64,000 bases of DNA from Amycolatopsis sp. NBC_00345 (GCF_036116635.1 NZ_CP107995.1:9114001-9178000); one strand, 5' to 3'; positions 8,615 through 18,997 are shown, counted from the first letter of the stretch. Translations and numbers: made by a program. Notes: generated by a model not told the origin, from the sequence alone.

Positions 8615-9610
8615 CTAAGTGGCCGCCGGCTCGGGAAGCGGGTTCCGTGCCACCAGTTCCAGCAGCGGCCCGGCCGCCGCGGCGTCCGTGACGAGGGTCG
8701 AGACCATGCCGGAGCGCAGGACGGCGTCCACGGCCGCGGCTTTGGGCTCGCTGTAGCCGATGGCGATCACCTCCGGGACGGCGCGCAGGTCTTCCGTGCT
8801 GATTGCCAGCACGTGGTGCGCCAGGCCGGTCGACACGGCGTTGCCGGAGGCGTCGAACAGTCTCGCGGCCACCTCGGCCGTGGCGCCGCGGGCGGTGATC
8901 GCGGCGCGCTCGGCTTCGTCCAGTGCGTCGTAGACGGTGGACTCGCCCGGTTGCCAGGCGCCGATGCTCACCACCGCCTTCGTCAGGTTCTTGAACTGGC
9001 CGAACGTCTCCGCGATGCCCGGCTGGCGGCGCAGGGTCTCCGCGGTCCGGCGGTCGGGGAGCACGAGCGGGCCGAAGATCGGGTACGCGTCGCCGCCGGA
9101 CACCGCGGTCACGCGGCTCACCGTCTCGACCGACCGGCCCCGCATGTCCATCCCGGCCTGCACGCCGCACAGCTGGACGATCGGGCAGCGCGGCAGGGTC
9201 CGGATGGCCTCGGTCATGGCGTTGACCGACCGGGCCCAGGAGAGGCCGACGACGTCCTTCGAGCTGACGATCTCTTCGAGCAGATGAGCGGCCAGCGCGC
9301 CGACCTTCTTGCGCACCAGTTCCTTCGGCTCCTTCTCCGCCGTGCGTTCGAGCACCAGCACCCGGTCCAGCCCGTAGGCCAGCCGCAGCTCGTCGGACAG
9401 CTCCACGTCGACGGGCGCCGGCAGGTCGAACTCGACCCGCACCAGCCCGCTCTCCCGAGCGGTGTCCAGCATGCGGGCGACCTTGAACCGGCTGACGCCG
9501 AACTCGTCCGCGATCTCGAGCTTCGAGCGGCCCTGCACGTAGAAGCGCCGGGCGATAGTGGCCAGCTCCAGCATCTCAGTCAGGCGAGGTTGCCCTTTCT
9601 TCCTGCTCAT
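8615..9610 (-). CDS. SorC/DeoR-type sugar-binding transcriptional regulator
   Basis: A 331-residue SorC family regulator: an N-terminal helix-turn-helix (about residues 15-60, IARRFYVQGRSKLEIADEFG then VSRFKVARMLDTA) followed by the sugar-phosphate-binding domain with the family motif VGLSWARSVNAM (about 125-135) and a C-terminal RSGMVSTLVTDAAAA segment. Members are tetramers released from or activated on DNA by a phosphorylated sugar or polyol. It is divergent from the polyol dehydrogenase/ABC operon at 9742-14982, which it very likely controls. The start ATG 9610 lies inside the palindrome TGCTCATATGAGCA, one of three related sites in the shared promoter, suggesting autoregulation. Confidence 0.9.
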   Translation of the reverse strand: MSRKKGQPRLTEMLELATIARRFYVQGRSKLEIADEFGVSRFKVARMLDTARESGLVRVEFDLPAPVDVELSDELRLAYGLDRVLVLERTAEKEPKELVRKKVGALAAHLLEEIVSSKDVVGLSWARSVNAMTEAIRTLPRCPIVQLCGVQAGMDMRGRSVETVSRVTAVSGGDAYPIFGPLVLPDRRTAETLRRQPGIAETFGQFKNLTKAVVSIGAWQPGESTVYDALDEAERAAITARGATAEVAARLFDASGNAVSTGLAHHVLAISTEDLRAVPEVIAIGYSEPKAAAVDAVLRSGMVSTLVTDAAAAGPLLELVARNPLPEPAAT

Positions 9611-9721
9611 ATGAGCACTCTAGCCTGAAAATCACTAGAAGAGGTTGACGTAACCCCTAGGAAACACCTCTAATGCTCACACATGTTAGCTGAGCTATAG
9701 ATCACAGTCGCTCAGATGAGC
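9604..9721. promoter_or_regulatory. Divergent SorC operator region with three TGAGC dyads
   Basis: Three related inverted repeats built on GCTCA/TGAGC lie between the SorC gene and the operon: TGCTCATATGAGCA (9604-9617, over the regulator start codon), GCTCACACATGTTAGCTGAGC (core, 9675-9695; arms GCTCA/TGAGC) and GCTCAGATGAGC (9710-9721, just before the operon ribosome site). The shared half-site and placement fit operators of the SorC protein. No other part of the window reviewed shows this cluster. Confidence 0.6.
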
Positions 9722-9741
9722 GAACAGGAAGGGGATGAGGC

Positions 9742-10746
9742 ATGCGCGCCGCGATCGTGGACCGGCCCGGCGAAATCCGGGTCGGGGACGTTCCCGATCC
9801 GAAGCCCGGAGAGCGCCAGGTCGTCGTGAAGGTGGGTGCCTGCGGGATCTGCGGGACCGACCTGCACATCGCCGACGGGCACTTCCCGCCGACCCCGTAT
9901 CCCATCGTCCCCGGCCATGAGTTCGCCGGGGAGATCGTCGAGCTCGGCGCGGACGTGCCGCCCGAGTGGAAGGTCGGCGACCGCGTTGCCGTCGACCCGT
10001 CGCTGTACTGCGGGTACTGCACCCCCTGCCGCTCCGGGCACGGGAACCTCTGCGCCAACTGGAACGCGACCGGTGACACGGTGGACGGGGCGTTCGCCGA
10101 GTACGTCGCCGTGCCCGCCGACACCTGCCACCGGATGCCGGACTCGATGACCTGGGAACAGGGCGCCATCGTGGAGCCCGTCTCCTGCGCCGTGCACGGC
10201 GTGCGCCGCATCGGCGTCGAGGCCGGTGAGCGGTTCCTGGTCGTCGGCGCCGGCACGATGGGCCTGATCATGCAGCAGCTGCTGCAGCGTTCGGGCGCCG
10301 AAGTGACGGTGGTCGACCGCAACGCGAGCCGCCTGCCGCGCGCCACCGGGCTCGGCGCCGTCGCCGTGGCCGAGGACGTGTCCGCGCTCGACGGCGAGCT
10401 GTACGACGCCGCGGTCGACTGCACCGGGGCCGCCCCCGCCATCGAGTCTGCCTTCGACGCGCTGCGGCGCGGCGGACGGCTGCTCGTGTTCGGCGTCGCG
10501 CCGGCCGAGGCGCGCGTGGCGCTCTCGCCGTTCCGCATCTACAACGACGAGATCACCATCGTCGGCTCGATGGCGGTGCTGAACAGCTACGCGAACGCGC
10601 TCGACCTGGTGGCCAAGGGCGTCATCAACACCGAGGCCCTGATCACCGACACCCTGCCGCTCGAGCAGTACCCGGACGCGCTGGCCAAGATGCGCAGCGG
10701 CTCCGGCCTGAAGATCCAGGTCCTTCCCGGAGGCAGCCGTGCGTAA
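9742..10746 (+). CDS. Zinc-dependent polyol/sorbitol-type dehydrogenase
   Basis: A 334-residue medium-chain zinc dehydrogenase, first gene of the operon. Catalytic zinc ligands are Cys34 (CGICGTDLH) and His59-Glu60 (GHE); structural zinc is held by Cys90, Cys93, Cys96 and Cys104 (CGYCTPC...C). The NAD(P)-binding Rossmann motif VVGAGTMG is at about residues 166-173. Such enzymes oxidise polyols such as sorbitol, xylitol or mannitol to ketoses. AGGAAGGGG precedes ATG 9742. The gene overlaps the following binding-protein gene by 8 bp. The ABC transporter downstream suggests the substrate is the imported polyol; which polyol cannot be told. Confidence 0.88.
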   Translation: MRAAIVDRPGEIRVGDVPDPKPGERQVVVKVGACGICGTDLHIADGHFPPTPYPIVPGHEFAGEIVELGADVPPEWKVGDRVAVDPSLYCGYCTPCRSGHGNLCANWNATGDTVDGAFAEYVAVPADTCHRMPDSMTWEQGAIVEPVSCAVHGVRRIGVEAGERFLVVGAGTMGLIMQQLLQRSGAEVTVVDRNASRLPRATGLGAVAVAEDVSALDGELYDAAVDCTGAAPAIESAFDALRRGGRLLVFGVAPAEARVALSPFRIYNDEITIVGSMAVLNSYANALDLVAKGVINTEALITDTLPLEQYPDALAKMRSGSGLKIQVLPGGSRA

Positions 10747-12079
10747 ACTCCTGTGCTTCCTGGCCGTTACAGCGCTGTTCGTGACGGGATGCGCCGGAGC
10801 CGGTTCACTCGGCAACGGCGGGCGGACACTGGTCGTCGCGATCGTGTCCAACGCCCAGATGAAGGACGCCATCTCGCTGAAGGGCGAGTTCGAGAAGAAC
10901 AACCCCGGCGTGAACCTCAAGTTCGTCTCCCTGCCGGAGAACGAGGCCCGCGCGAAGATCACCGCCTCCACCGCCACCCAGGGCGGCGAGTTCGACGTGG
11001 TGATGATCAGCAACTACGAGGCCCCGCAGTGGGGGGCCAACGGCTGGCTCGAGAACCTCGAACCGCACATGAAGGCCACCCCCGGCTACGACGAGGACGA
11101 CTTCATCCCGAGCATCCGGGAGTCGCTGTCGTACCAGAACCAGATGTACGCGGTGCCGTTCTACGGGGAGTCCTCCTTCGTCGTCTACCGCAAGGACCTC
11201 TTCCAGCAGGCCGGCCTGACCATGCCCGCGCACCCCACGTGGGACCAGATCGCCGGCTTCGCCGCGAAGCTCGACAACAAGCAGACCGGCGTCTCCGGGA
11301 TCTGCCTGCGCGGCAAGCCCGGCTGGGGCGAGAGCCTCGCGCCGTTCACCACGGTCGCCAACACGTTCGGCGCGCAGTGGTTCGACAAGGACTGGAACGC
11401 CAAGCTGACCAGCCCCGAGTTCACCAAGGCGGCGAACTTCTACGTGAACCTCGTGCGCGACCACGGTGAGGTCGGTGCCTCCAGCGCCGGGTTCACCGAG
11501 TGCGGCACGCGCTACGCCCAGGGCAACGCCGCGATGTGGTACGACGCCACGTCGATGACCGGCACCACCGAGGACCCGTCCACCAGCCTCGTGGTCGGGA
11601 AGAACGGCTACGCCCCCGCCCCGGTCGACAAGACGCAGGCCAGCGGCTGGCTCTACACCTGGTCACTGGCCATCCCGAAGGTCGCCAAGGACAAGGACGA
11701 CGCCTGGAAGTTCATGGCCTGGATGACCGACAAGGAGTACGCGAAGAAGGTCGGCGAGACCTACGGCTGGAACCGCGTGCCGCCGGGCATCCGCAAGTCC
11801 ACTTACGAGATCCCGCAGTACAAGGAAGCCGCCAAGGCGTACGCGCAGCCGACGCTGGACGGCATCGCGAACGCGAACCAGCAGAAGACCATGGTCAACC
11901 CCGTGCCCTACCCGGGCATCCAGTTCGTCGGGATCCCGGAGTTCCAGGACCTCGGCACCCGGGTGAGCCAGCAGCTGTCGGCGGCCATCGCCGGGCAGAC
12001 CTCCGTGGCGGACGCTCTCGCGCAGTCGCAGAAGTACGCGGAGACCGTGGGCAAGTCCTATCAGGAGGTGGCCCGGTGA
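10739..12079 (+). CDS. Extracellular sugar/polyol-binding lipoprotein of ABC importer
   Basis: A 446-residue family 1 solute-binding protein. The first 18 residues form a lipoprotein signal with lipobox VTGC, the acylated Cys being Cys18, so it would be anchored outside the membrane. The mature part has the usual SBP_bac_1 pattern, including DVVMISNYEAPQW and the Trp-rich hinge region near SGWLYTWSLAIPK. The start is GTG 10739, inside the dehydrogenase gene and preceded by GGAGG (10729-10733), giving an 8-bp overlap. It overlaps the first permease by 4 bp. Similarity is greatest to sorbitol/mannitol (SmoE-type) binding proteins as I recall them. Confidence 0.88.
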   Translation: MRKLLCFLAVTALFVTGCAGAGSLGNGGRTLVVAIVSNAQMKDAISLKGEFEKNNPGVNLKFVSLPENEARAKITASTATQGGEFDVVMISNYEAPQWGANGWLENLEPHMKATPGYDEDDFIPSIRESLSYQNQMYAVPFYGESSFVVYRKDLFQQAGLTMPAHPTWDQIAGFAAKLDNKQTGVSGICLRGKPGWGESLAPFTTVANTFGAQWFDKDWNAKLTSPEFTKAANFYVNLVRDHGEVGASSAGFTECGTRYAQGNAAMWYDATSMTGTTEDPSTSLVVGKNGYAPAPVDKTQASGWLYTWSLAIPKVAKDKDDAWKFMAWMTDKEYAKKVGETYGWNRVPPGIRKSTYEIPQYKEAAKAYAQPTLDGIANANQQKTMVNPVPYPGIQFVGIPEFQDLGTRVSQQLSAAIAGQTSVADALAQSQKYAETVGKSYQEVAR

Positions 12080-13008
12080 GTACTCTCTCGGTCCCCGCCG
12101 GCACGGCGCCGGCAACCGCGGCCGCACCGGCGAAGAAGGAAGTGAACAAGTCCGGGAAGCGGCGGCTGCCGCTGCTGCCCGCGCTGATCTTCGTCATCGC
12201 GGTCACGCAGATCCCGTTCCTGCTCACGCTGTACTACTCGTTCCAGTCCTGGAACCTGGTGCGGCCGGGCTCACAGCACTTCGTCGGCTTCAGCAACTAC
12301 GTCGACGTCTTCACCGACACCACGTTCCTCGGCGCGCTGCTCAACACCGTGGTGCTCACCGTGGTGTGCGTGCTCGTGTCGCTGCTGCTCGGGCTCGGCC
12401 TGGCGATCCTGCTCGACCGCAAGTTCGCCGGCCGCGGGTTCGTCCGGACGCTGCTGATCACGCCGTTCCTGATCCTCCCGGCGGCCGGCGCGCTGCTGTG
12501 GAAGACCACGATGTTCGACCCGACGTTCGGCCTGCTGCACTTCGTGTTCAACACCGACGTCGACTGGCTTTCGCAGTTCCCGCTTGCCGCGGTGATGGCC
12601 CAGATCGTGTGGCAGTGGACGCCGTTCATGATGCTGCTGACCCTGGCCGGCCTGCAGAGCCAGTCGAAGGAGGTGCTGGAGGCCGCGTCGGTGGACGGGG
12701 CGAGCCGCTGGCGCACCTTCTTCTCGATCACGCTGCCGCACCTTTCGCGGTTCCTGCAGCTGGCCACGCTGCTCGGCGCGATCTACATCGTGAACAGCTT
12801 CGACGCGATCTTCCTGATGACGCAGGGCGGGCCGGGCACGGCCAGCACCAACCTGCCGTTCTACATCTACCAACGCGCGTTCGAGGGCTTCGACATCGGC
12901 CAGTCCTCGGCGATGGGCGTGGTCGTGGTCATCCTGACCATGATCGTCGCGACCTTCGCCCTGCGGCTGATGTTCCGCGCGTTCTCCGTGGACGGAGGCA
13001 CGAAGTGA
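12076..13008 (+). CDS. ABC transporter permease 1 (MalF/UgpA-type)
   Basis: A 310-residue inner-membrane permease of the carbohydrate uptake 1 family with about six membrane helices and the cytoplasmic EAA loop (LEAASVDGASRWRTFFSITL). GTG 12076 follows AGGAGG (12063-12068) and overlaps the stop of the binding-protein gene (GTGA), so translation is coupled; the frame is open further upstream but that stretch only reads the binding-protein gene in another frame. It pairs with the next gene to form the membrane channel. Confidence 0.9.
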   Translation: MSTLSVPAGTAPATAAAPAKKEVNKSGKRRLPLLPALIFVIAVTQIPFLLTLYYSFQSWNLVRPGSQHFVGFSNYVDVFTDTTFLGALLNTVVLTVVCVLVSLLLGLGLAILLDRKFAGRGFVRTLLITPFLILPAAGALLWKTTMFDPTFGLLHFVFNTDVDWLSQFPLAAVMAQIVWQWTPFMMLLTLAGLQSQSKEVLEAASVDGASRWRTFFSITLPHLSRFLQLATLLGAIYIVNSFDAIFLMTQGGPGTASTNLPFYIYQRAFEGFDIGQSSAMGVVVVILTMIVATFALRLMFRAFSVDGGTK

Positions 13009-13880
13009 CCACCGCAACCGCCACCGCACCTGTCGGCACCGGCTCGGAACCACCGCGGCGCAAGGCGAAACGCCGCGTCGGGGCGGGCTCGCTGACCGTC
13101 GTCACCTGGGTGCTGGCGATCCTGTTCGTCTTCCCGCTGCTGTGGATGATCCTCACCGCGTTCAAGCAGGAGTCCGACGCCTACAGCGATCCGCCGAAGC
13201 TGTTCTTCAAGCCCACCTTCGACCAGATCTCCGGGGTGCTGAACGGCGACTTCCTGCCCTACCTCGGAAACTCGGCGTTCGTCACGGTCATCTCCACGCT
13301 GCTGGTGCTGCTGCTGGGCATCCCGGCGGCGTACGCGCTGTCGCTGGCACCGGTCAAGGGCACCAAGAACGCGCTGAGCTTCTTCCTCTCCACGAAGATG
13401 CTGCCGATCGTCGCGGCGATCATCCCGCTGTACGTGATCTCGCAGAACACCAACCTGCTGGACACGGTGTGGGCGCTGATCATCCTGTACACCGCGATGA
13501 ACCTGCCGCTGGCGATCTGGATGATGCGCTCGTTCTTCCTGGAGGTGCCGGGCGAGATGATCGAGGCGGCGCGGATCGACGGGGCGAACCTGCCGACGCT
13601 GCTGCGCAAGATCATCATGCCGGTGGTCGCGCCCGGAGTGGCCGCGACCGCGCTGATCTGCGTGATCTTCTCCTGGACGGAGTTCTTCTACGCGGTCAAC
13701 CTCACCGCTGCCAGGGCCGGCACCGTGCCGGTGTTCCTGGTCAGCTTCATCACCAGCGAGGGCCTGTACTGGGCCCAGCTGTCCGCCGCCGCGCTGCTGG
13801 CCTCGCTGCCGGTGATGATCGTCGGCTGGATCGCGCAGAACCACCTGGTGCGCGGTCTGTCCATGGGCGCCGTGAAGTAA
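13005..13880 (+). CDS. ABC transporter permease 2 (MalG/UgpE-type)
   Basis: A 291-residue permease with a short cytoplasmic basic N-terminus, about six membrane helices, and an EAA loop (IEAARIDGANLPTLLRKIIM). GTG 13005 overlaps the stop of permease 1 by 4 bp and follows GGAGG (12994-12998). With permease 1 it forms the heterodimeric pore served by the lipoprotein and the ATPase. Confidence 0.9.
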   Translation: MTTATATAPVGTGSEPPRRKAKRRVGAGSLTVVTWVLAILFVFPLLWMILTAFKQESDAYSDPPKLFFKPTFDQISGVLNGDFLPYLGNSAFVTVISTLLVLLLGIPAAYALSLAPVKGTKNALSFFLSTKMLPIVAAIIPLYVISQNTNLLDTVWALIILYTAMNLPLAIWMMRSFFLEVPGEMIEAARIDGANLPTLLRKIIMPVVAPGVAATALICVIFSWTEFFYAVNLTAARAGTVPVFLVSFITSEGLYWAQLSAAALLASLPVMIVGWIAQNHLVRGLSMGAVK

Positions 13881-13893
13881 AGGGAGAGACGCT

Positions 13894-14982
<1,089 letters not shown>

Positions 14983-15001
14983 GGCGTTCCCGGGTCCAAA
15001 C

Positions 15002-15054
15002 GCCGTTAAGGCCTCCTTACCCGCGTGGCACGCGGGTAAGGAGGCCTTAACGGC
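15002..15054 (+). terminator. Terminator-like palindrome, repeat family B copy 1
   Basis: Two perfect 24-base arms (GCCGTTAAGGCCTCCTTACC then CGCG, 15002-15025, and complement 15031-15054) enclose a 5-base loop, followed by TTTGTC. It lies between the ABC operon and the convergent ferredoxin gene. A second copy with compensated changes is at 25872-25922. Confidence 0.8.
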
Positions 15055-15063
15055 TTTGTCGTC

Positions 15064-15258
15064 CTACTCCTGCAGGGAGAGGGCCTGGCTCGGGCAGACG
15101 TTGACGGCCTCACGGGCCTTGTCCACCAGCTCGCCGTCCGGGGTCTCGTTCAGCACGATGACCGTGCCGTCGTCCTCGCTCTGGTCGAACAGGGCGGGTT
15201 CGGTGAGTACGCACTGGCCGGCGCCGACACACTTGCCGGTGTCCGCGATGATCTTCAT
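15064..15258 (-). CDS. 3Fe-4S ferredoxin, P450 redox partner
   Basis: A 64-residue ferredoxin (MKIIADTGKCVGAGQC...). Only three cluster Cys are present, Cys10, Cys16 and the Cys of NVCPSQAL near residue 54; the position of a fourth ligand is Ala/Gly, the pattern of 3Fe-4S ferredoxins that feed electrons to actinobacterial P450s. It lies 40 bp downstream of three P450 genes on the same strand and should be cotranscribed. No ferredoxin reductase gene is nearby, so a shared cellular reductase would be needed. Confidence 0.92.
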   Translation of the reverse strand: MKIIADTGKCVGAGQCVLTEPALFDQSEDDGTVIVLNETPDGELVDKAREAVNVCPSQALSLQE

Positions 15259-15298
15259 GACTTCCTCTTCCTGGCTCGTGGTGGGAGCACTCTGATCT

Positions 15299-16504
15299 CT
15301 ACCAGGTCACCGGCAGCCGGTACAGGCCATAGATCGACGCGTCTTCCTTGAATGGCAGCTCTTCGACCGGCGCGGCCAGCTTCAGGTCCGGGATCCGTCG
15401 GAACAGGGTGTCGAAGACGATCTGCAGCTCGGCGCGGGCCAGGTTCTGGCCGAGGCACTGGTGCGGGCCGAAACCGAAGGCGACGTGGTGGCGCGCGCCG
15501 CGCTTGATGTCGAGCTCGGCCGGCTCGTCGAAGACCCGCGGGTCCCAGTTGGCGGCGTAGCCCACCGCGAGCACACCTTCACCCGACCGGATGGTGACCC
15601 CGTCGATCTCGACGTCTTCCGTCGCGAAGCGCGAGGTGGCCAGGTCGACGATCGTGAAGTAGCGCAGCAGCTCCTCGATCGCGTGGAGCGTCTTGCCCGG
15701 GTCCGCCTTGATCGCCTCGAGCTGGTCGGGGTGCCGCAGCAGCGCCACGGTGCTGAGCGAGATCATGTTCGCCGTGGTCTCGTGCCCGGCCAGCAGGAGC
15801 AGGAAGGTCAGCCCGACCAGCCCGTCGCGGTTGTAGGTGCCTTCCTCGCGCAGCTTGACGATCTGCCTGCCGATCAGGTCGTCGCCCGGCGCGGCCTCCT
15901 TCGTGGCGACCAGCTCGCGCAGGTACGTGCGCACCCGGTCGGACGCGGCCTGCCGCTCCTCGAACGGGAGGTCCCGCTTGAGCAGCTTCGCCGTGTCCTT
16001 CTGGAACAGGTCGTGGTCTTCGTAGGGCACCCCGAGCAGCTCGCAGATCACCAGCGAGGGCACCGGCAGTGAAAGCATCTCCACCAGGTCCACCGGGCCG
16101 GGGGAGGCGAGGATCTCGTCGATCAGCTCGTCGACGATCTGCTGGATCCGCGGCCGCAGCGCGTTCACGCGCTTGACGGTGAACTCCCCGAGCACCGCCT
16201 TGCGCGCCGGGCCGTGCTGCGGCGCGTCCATGGAGATCAGCGACCGCTCGGACTCGTTGCGGCGGAACACGTTGCCGCCCTTGACCAGGATCGGGAAGTT
16301 GTCGCTGAACCGGTCGGAGGAGAACCGCCGGTCGTTGAGCACCGCGCGGACGTCCTCGTGCCGGGTGACCAGCCAGACGTGTTTGCCGTCGGGCACGCGC
16401 ACGCGCGTGATCGGCTGCTCTTCGCGGATCTGCGTGTACGCCTCCGGCGGCCCGAACGGGTTCGTGCGGGAGAGCGGGAACTCCAGTTCTTCAAGCGTGG
16501 TCAT
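15299..16504 (-). CDS. Cytochrome P450 (bacterial class I), copy nearest the ferredoxin
   Basis: A 401-residue soluble P450. The oxygen-binding I-helix motif is AGHETTAN (about residue 240), the ExxR of the K helix is in EELLRY (about 284), and the heme-binding loop is FGFGPHQCLG with Cys350 as thiolate ligand. All canonical elements are present, so it should be an active monooxygenase using the downstream 3Fe-4S ferredoxin. It is the third of three tandem paralogues, 10 bp after the next one, and all share the C-terminus RLPVTW. Substrate unknown. Confidence 0.92.
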   Translation of the reverse strand: MTTLEELEFPLSRTNPFGPPEAYTQIREEQPITRVRVPDGKHVWLVTRHEDVRAVLNDRRFSSDRFSDNFPILVKGGNVFRRNESERSLISMDAPQHGPARKAVLGEFTVKRVNALRPRIQQIVDELIDEILASPGPVDLVEMLSLPVPSLVICELLGVPYEDHDLFQKDTAKLLKRDLPFEERQAASDRVRTYLRELVATKEAAPGDDLIGRQIVKLREEGTYNRDGLVGLTFLLLLAGHETTANMISLSTVALLRHPDQLEAIKADPGKTLHAIEELLRYFTIVDLATSRFATEDVEIDGVTIRSGEGVLAVGYAANWDPRVFDEPAELDIKRGARHHVAFGFGPHQCLGQNLARAELQIVFDTLFRRIPDLKLAAPVEELPFKEDASIYGLYRLPVTW

Positions 16505-16514
16505 GCTTTCTCCT

Positions 16515-17717
16515 TCACCAGGTGACCGGCAGCCGGTACAGGCCGTAGATCAGCGCGTCGTCCTTGAAGGGCAGGTCGTCGACCGGGGCCGCCAGCGCCA
16601 GCGTGGGCACGCGGCGGATCAGGGTGTCGAAGACGACCTGCAGCTCGGTGCGGGCCAGGTTCTGGCCGAGGCACTGGTGCGGGCCGAAGCCGAACGCCAC
16701 GTGGTGGCGCGCGCCGCGCTCGACGTCGAACGTGCCGGAGTCGGCGAACACCCCGGCGTCCCAGTTCGCGGCGTAGCTCATCACCACCACGCCCTCGCCG
16801 GCCTTGATGGTGACGCCGCCGATCTCGACGTCCTCCTTCGCCACCCGCGCGGTGTTCTCGACGATGGAGAAGTACCGCAGCAGCTCCTCGATGGCCTCGG
16901 GCGTCTTGCCGGGGTCCGCCTTGATCGCGGCCAGCTGCGCCGGGTTCTCCAGCAGCGCCACGGTGCCGAGCGAGATCATGTTCGCCGTGGTCTCGTGCCC
17001 GGCCGCCAGCAGCAGGAACGCCAGGCTGGTCAGCGGCCCGCGCTCGTACGGGCCTTCCGCGCGGCGCTTGGCGATCTGCCTGCTGATCAGGTCGTCACCG
17101 GGGGCCGTCTCCTTCGCGGCGATCAGCTCCGAGAGGTAGCCGATCACGTTGTCGAACGCCGCCCGCCGGTCCTCGTTGCCGGTCGTGCGCCTGAGCAGCT
17201 TGCTGGTGTTCGCCTGGAAGAAGTCGTGGTCGGCGTACGGGACGCCGAGCATTTCGCAGATCACCAGTGAGGGCACCGGCAACGCGAGCCGCTCGACGAG
17301 GTCGGCGGGCTTCGGCCCGGCCAGCATCTCGTCGATCAGCTCGTCGACGATCTCCTGGATCCGCGGCTTCAGGCCCGCGACCCGCTTGACGGTGAACTCG
17401 CCGAGCACCGCCTTGCGCGCCGGGCCGTGCTGCGGCGCGTCCATCGAGAGCATGTTCCGGTCGGACTCGCTGCGGCGGAACGCGTTGCCGCCCTCCGCCA
17501 GGACCGGGAAGCCGGGGTTGAACCGGTCGGCGGAGAACCGGGGGTCGTTGAACACGGTCCGCACGTCTTCGTGCCGCGAGACCGCCCAGGCCTCGTTGCC
17601 GCCGGGGAGCCGCACCCGCTGGACCGGGTGCTCACCCGGCTTCGCGAGGTGCTCGGCGTATTCCTTGGGCGGCTCGAACGGGTCCGTGCGCGGGACCGGG
17701 AGCTCCATCGTGGTCAT
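16515..17717 (-). CDS. Cytochrome P450, middle tandem paralogue
   Basis: A 400-residue P450 with I-helix motif AGHETTAN, K-helix EELLRY and heme loop FGFGPHQCLG (Cys349). It is clearly a paralogue of its two neighbours, with near-identical blocks such as MDAPQHGPARKAVLGEF. It lies 10 bp from each neighbour, which indicates one transcript. Divergence is concentrated in the substrate-recognition areas (about residues 55-90 and 165-195), consistent with different or successive substrates. Confidence 0.92.
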   Translation of the reverse strand: MTTMELPVPRTDPFEPPKEYAEHLAKPGEHPVQRVRLPGGNEAWAVSRHEDVRTVFNDPRFSADRFNPGFPVLAEGGNAFRRSESDRNMLSMDAPQHGPARKAVLGEFTVKRVAGLKPRIQEIVDELIDEMLAGPKPADLVERLALPVPSLVICEMLGVPYADHDFFQANTSKLLRRTTGNEDRRAAFDNVIGYLSELIAAKETAPGDDLISRQIAKRRAEGPYERGPLTSLAFLLLAAGHETTANMISLGTVALLENPAQLAAIKADPGKTPEAIEELLRYFSIVENTARVAKEDVEIGGVTIKAGEGVVVMSYAANWDAGVFADSGTFDVERGARHHVAFGFGPHQCLGQNLARTELQVVFDTLIRRVPTLALAAPVDDLPFKDDALIYGLYRLPVTW

Positions 17718-17727
17718 GGGTTCCTCC

Positions 17728-18942
17728 TCACCAGGTGACGGGCAGGCGGTGGAGACCGAAGATCTGGGAGTCGTGCTTGAACGGCAGCTGCTCGACCGGG
17801 GCGGCCAGCTTCAGCGTGGGGATGCGGCGGAACAGCGTGTCGAACACGATCTGCAGCTCCATCCGCGCGAGGTTCTGGCCGAGGCACTGGTGCGCGCCGA
17901 AGCCGAACGCCACGTGGTGGCGGCCGCCGCGGGTGATGTCGAGCTTGTCCGGCTCGGGGAACGCGTCGTCGTCGAAGTTCGCGGCGTAGCTCAGGCCCAG
18001 CACCCCCTCGCCCTCCTTGACGGTGACGCCCGCGATCTCGACGTCCGCCGTCGCGACGCGGGTGGTGGCGAACTCCGCGATGGTGAAGTAGCGCAGCAGC
18101 TCCTCCACGGCGTCCAGCGTCTTGCCGGGGTCGGCCTTGACCGCCTCGAGCTGCTCGGGGTGCTCCAGCAGCGCCACCGTGCCGAGCGAGATCATGTTCG
18201 CCGTGGTCTCGTGCCCGGCGATGAGCAGCAGGAAGGCCATCGCCACGAGGTCTTCGCGGTCGTAGGTGCCGTCTTCACGGCCCTTCACGACCTGGCGGCC
18301 GAGCAGGTCGTCGGAGGGGGCCTGCTCCTTCTTCACGACCAGGTCGGTGAGGTAGTCCCGCAGCGCCTCGACGGTCTTCAGGCGCTCTTCTCCCGGCACC
18401 TCGCGGCTGAGGAGCTTGCTGGTGTTCGCCTGGAAGAAGTCGTGGTCGCCGTAGGGGACGCCGAGCTGTTCGCAGATCACCAGCGACGGCACCGGCAGCG
18501 ACAGGGCCGACACCAGGTCGGCCGGCTGGTCACCGGCCAGCATCGCGTCGATGTGCTCGTCCACGATCTCCTGGATGCGCGGCTGCAGGGCCTTCATCCG
18601 CCGGACGGTGAACTCGCCCAGCACCGCACGGCGGGCGGGGCCGTGCACCGGCGGGTCCATGTTGATCAGCGACGGGTTGAGCCGCCGCTGCCCCGGCTGC
18701 TGCGGGGCGTCCTTGACGAGGTTCGGGAAGCCGGGCTTGAAGCGGTCGGAGCTGAACCTCGGGTCGTTCAGCATCGCGCGCACGTCTTCGTGCTTCGAGA
18801 TCACCCAGGCGTTCTGGCCGGTCGGGAGCTCGACGCGCTCCGCCCGTGACTTCTGGAACCGTTCGTACTCCGGTGGCGGAGCGAACGGGTCAGTGCGCGT
18901 CATCGGGAAGCTGGCGAGCTCGGGTTCGGCAACTTCGGTCAT
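17728..18942 (-). CDS. Cytochrome P450, first tandem paralogue
   Basis: A 404-residue P450, first in the operon. It has AGHETTAN, EELLRY and FGFGAHQCLG (Cys353). It differs from the other two by an insertion-like stretch rich in Gln/Pro (KDAPQQPGQRRL, about 75-87) and by MDPPVHGPARRAVLGEF in place of MDAPQHGPARKAV. It starts at ATG 18942 and is divergent from a TetR gene at 19148. Confidence 0.92.
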   Translation of the reverse strand: MTEVAEPELASFPMTRTDPFAPPPEYERFQKSRAERVELPTGQNAWVISKHEDVRAMLNDPRFSSDRFKPGFPNLVKDAPQQPGQRRLNPSLINMDPPVHGPARRAVLGEFTVRRMKALQPRIQEIVDEHIDAMLAGDQPADLVSALSLPVPSLVICEQLGVPYGDHDFFQANTSKLLSREVPGEERLKTVEALRDYLTDLVVKKEQAPSDDLLGRQVVKGREDGTYDREDLVAMAFLLLIAGHETTANMISLGTVALLEHPEQLEAVKADPGKTLDAVEELLRYFTIAEFATTRVATADVEIAGVTVKEGEGVLGLSYAANFDDDAFPEPDKLDITRGGRHHVAFGFGAHQCLGQNLARMELQIVFDTLFRRIPTLKLAAPVEQLPFKHDSQIFGLHRLPVTW

Positions 18943-18997
18943 GATCGAGTCCCCTTTGGGTGATATGAACCTGTACGGAACGTATGTGGAGGACTAC

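Noticed and set aside
15064..18942. P450 array as part of a biosynthetic gene cluster
   Set aside because: No polyketide, peptide or terpene synthase gene lies within the window.
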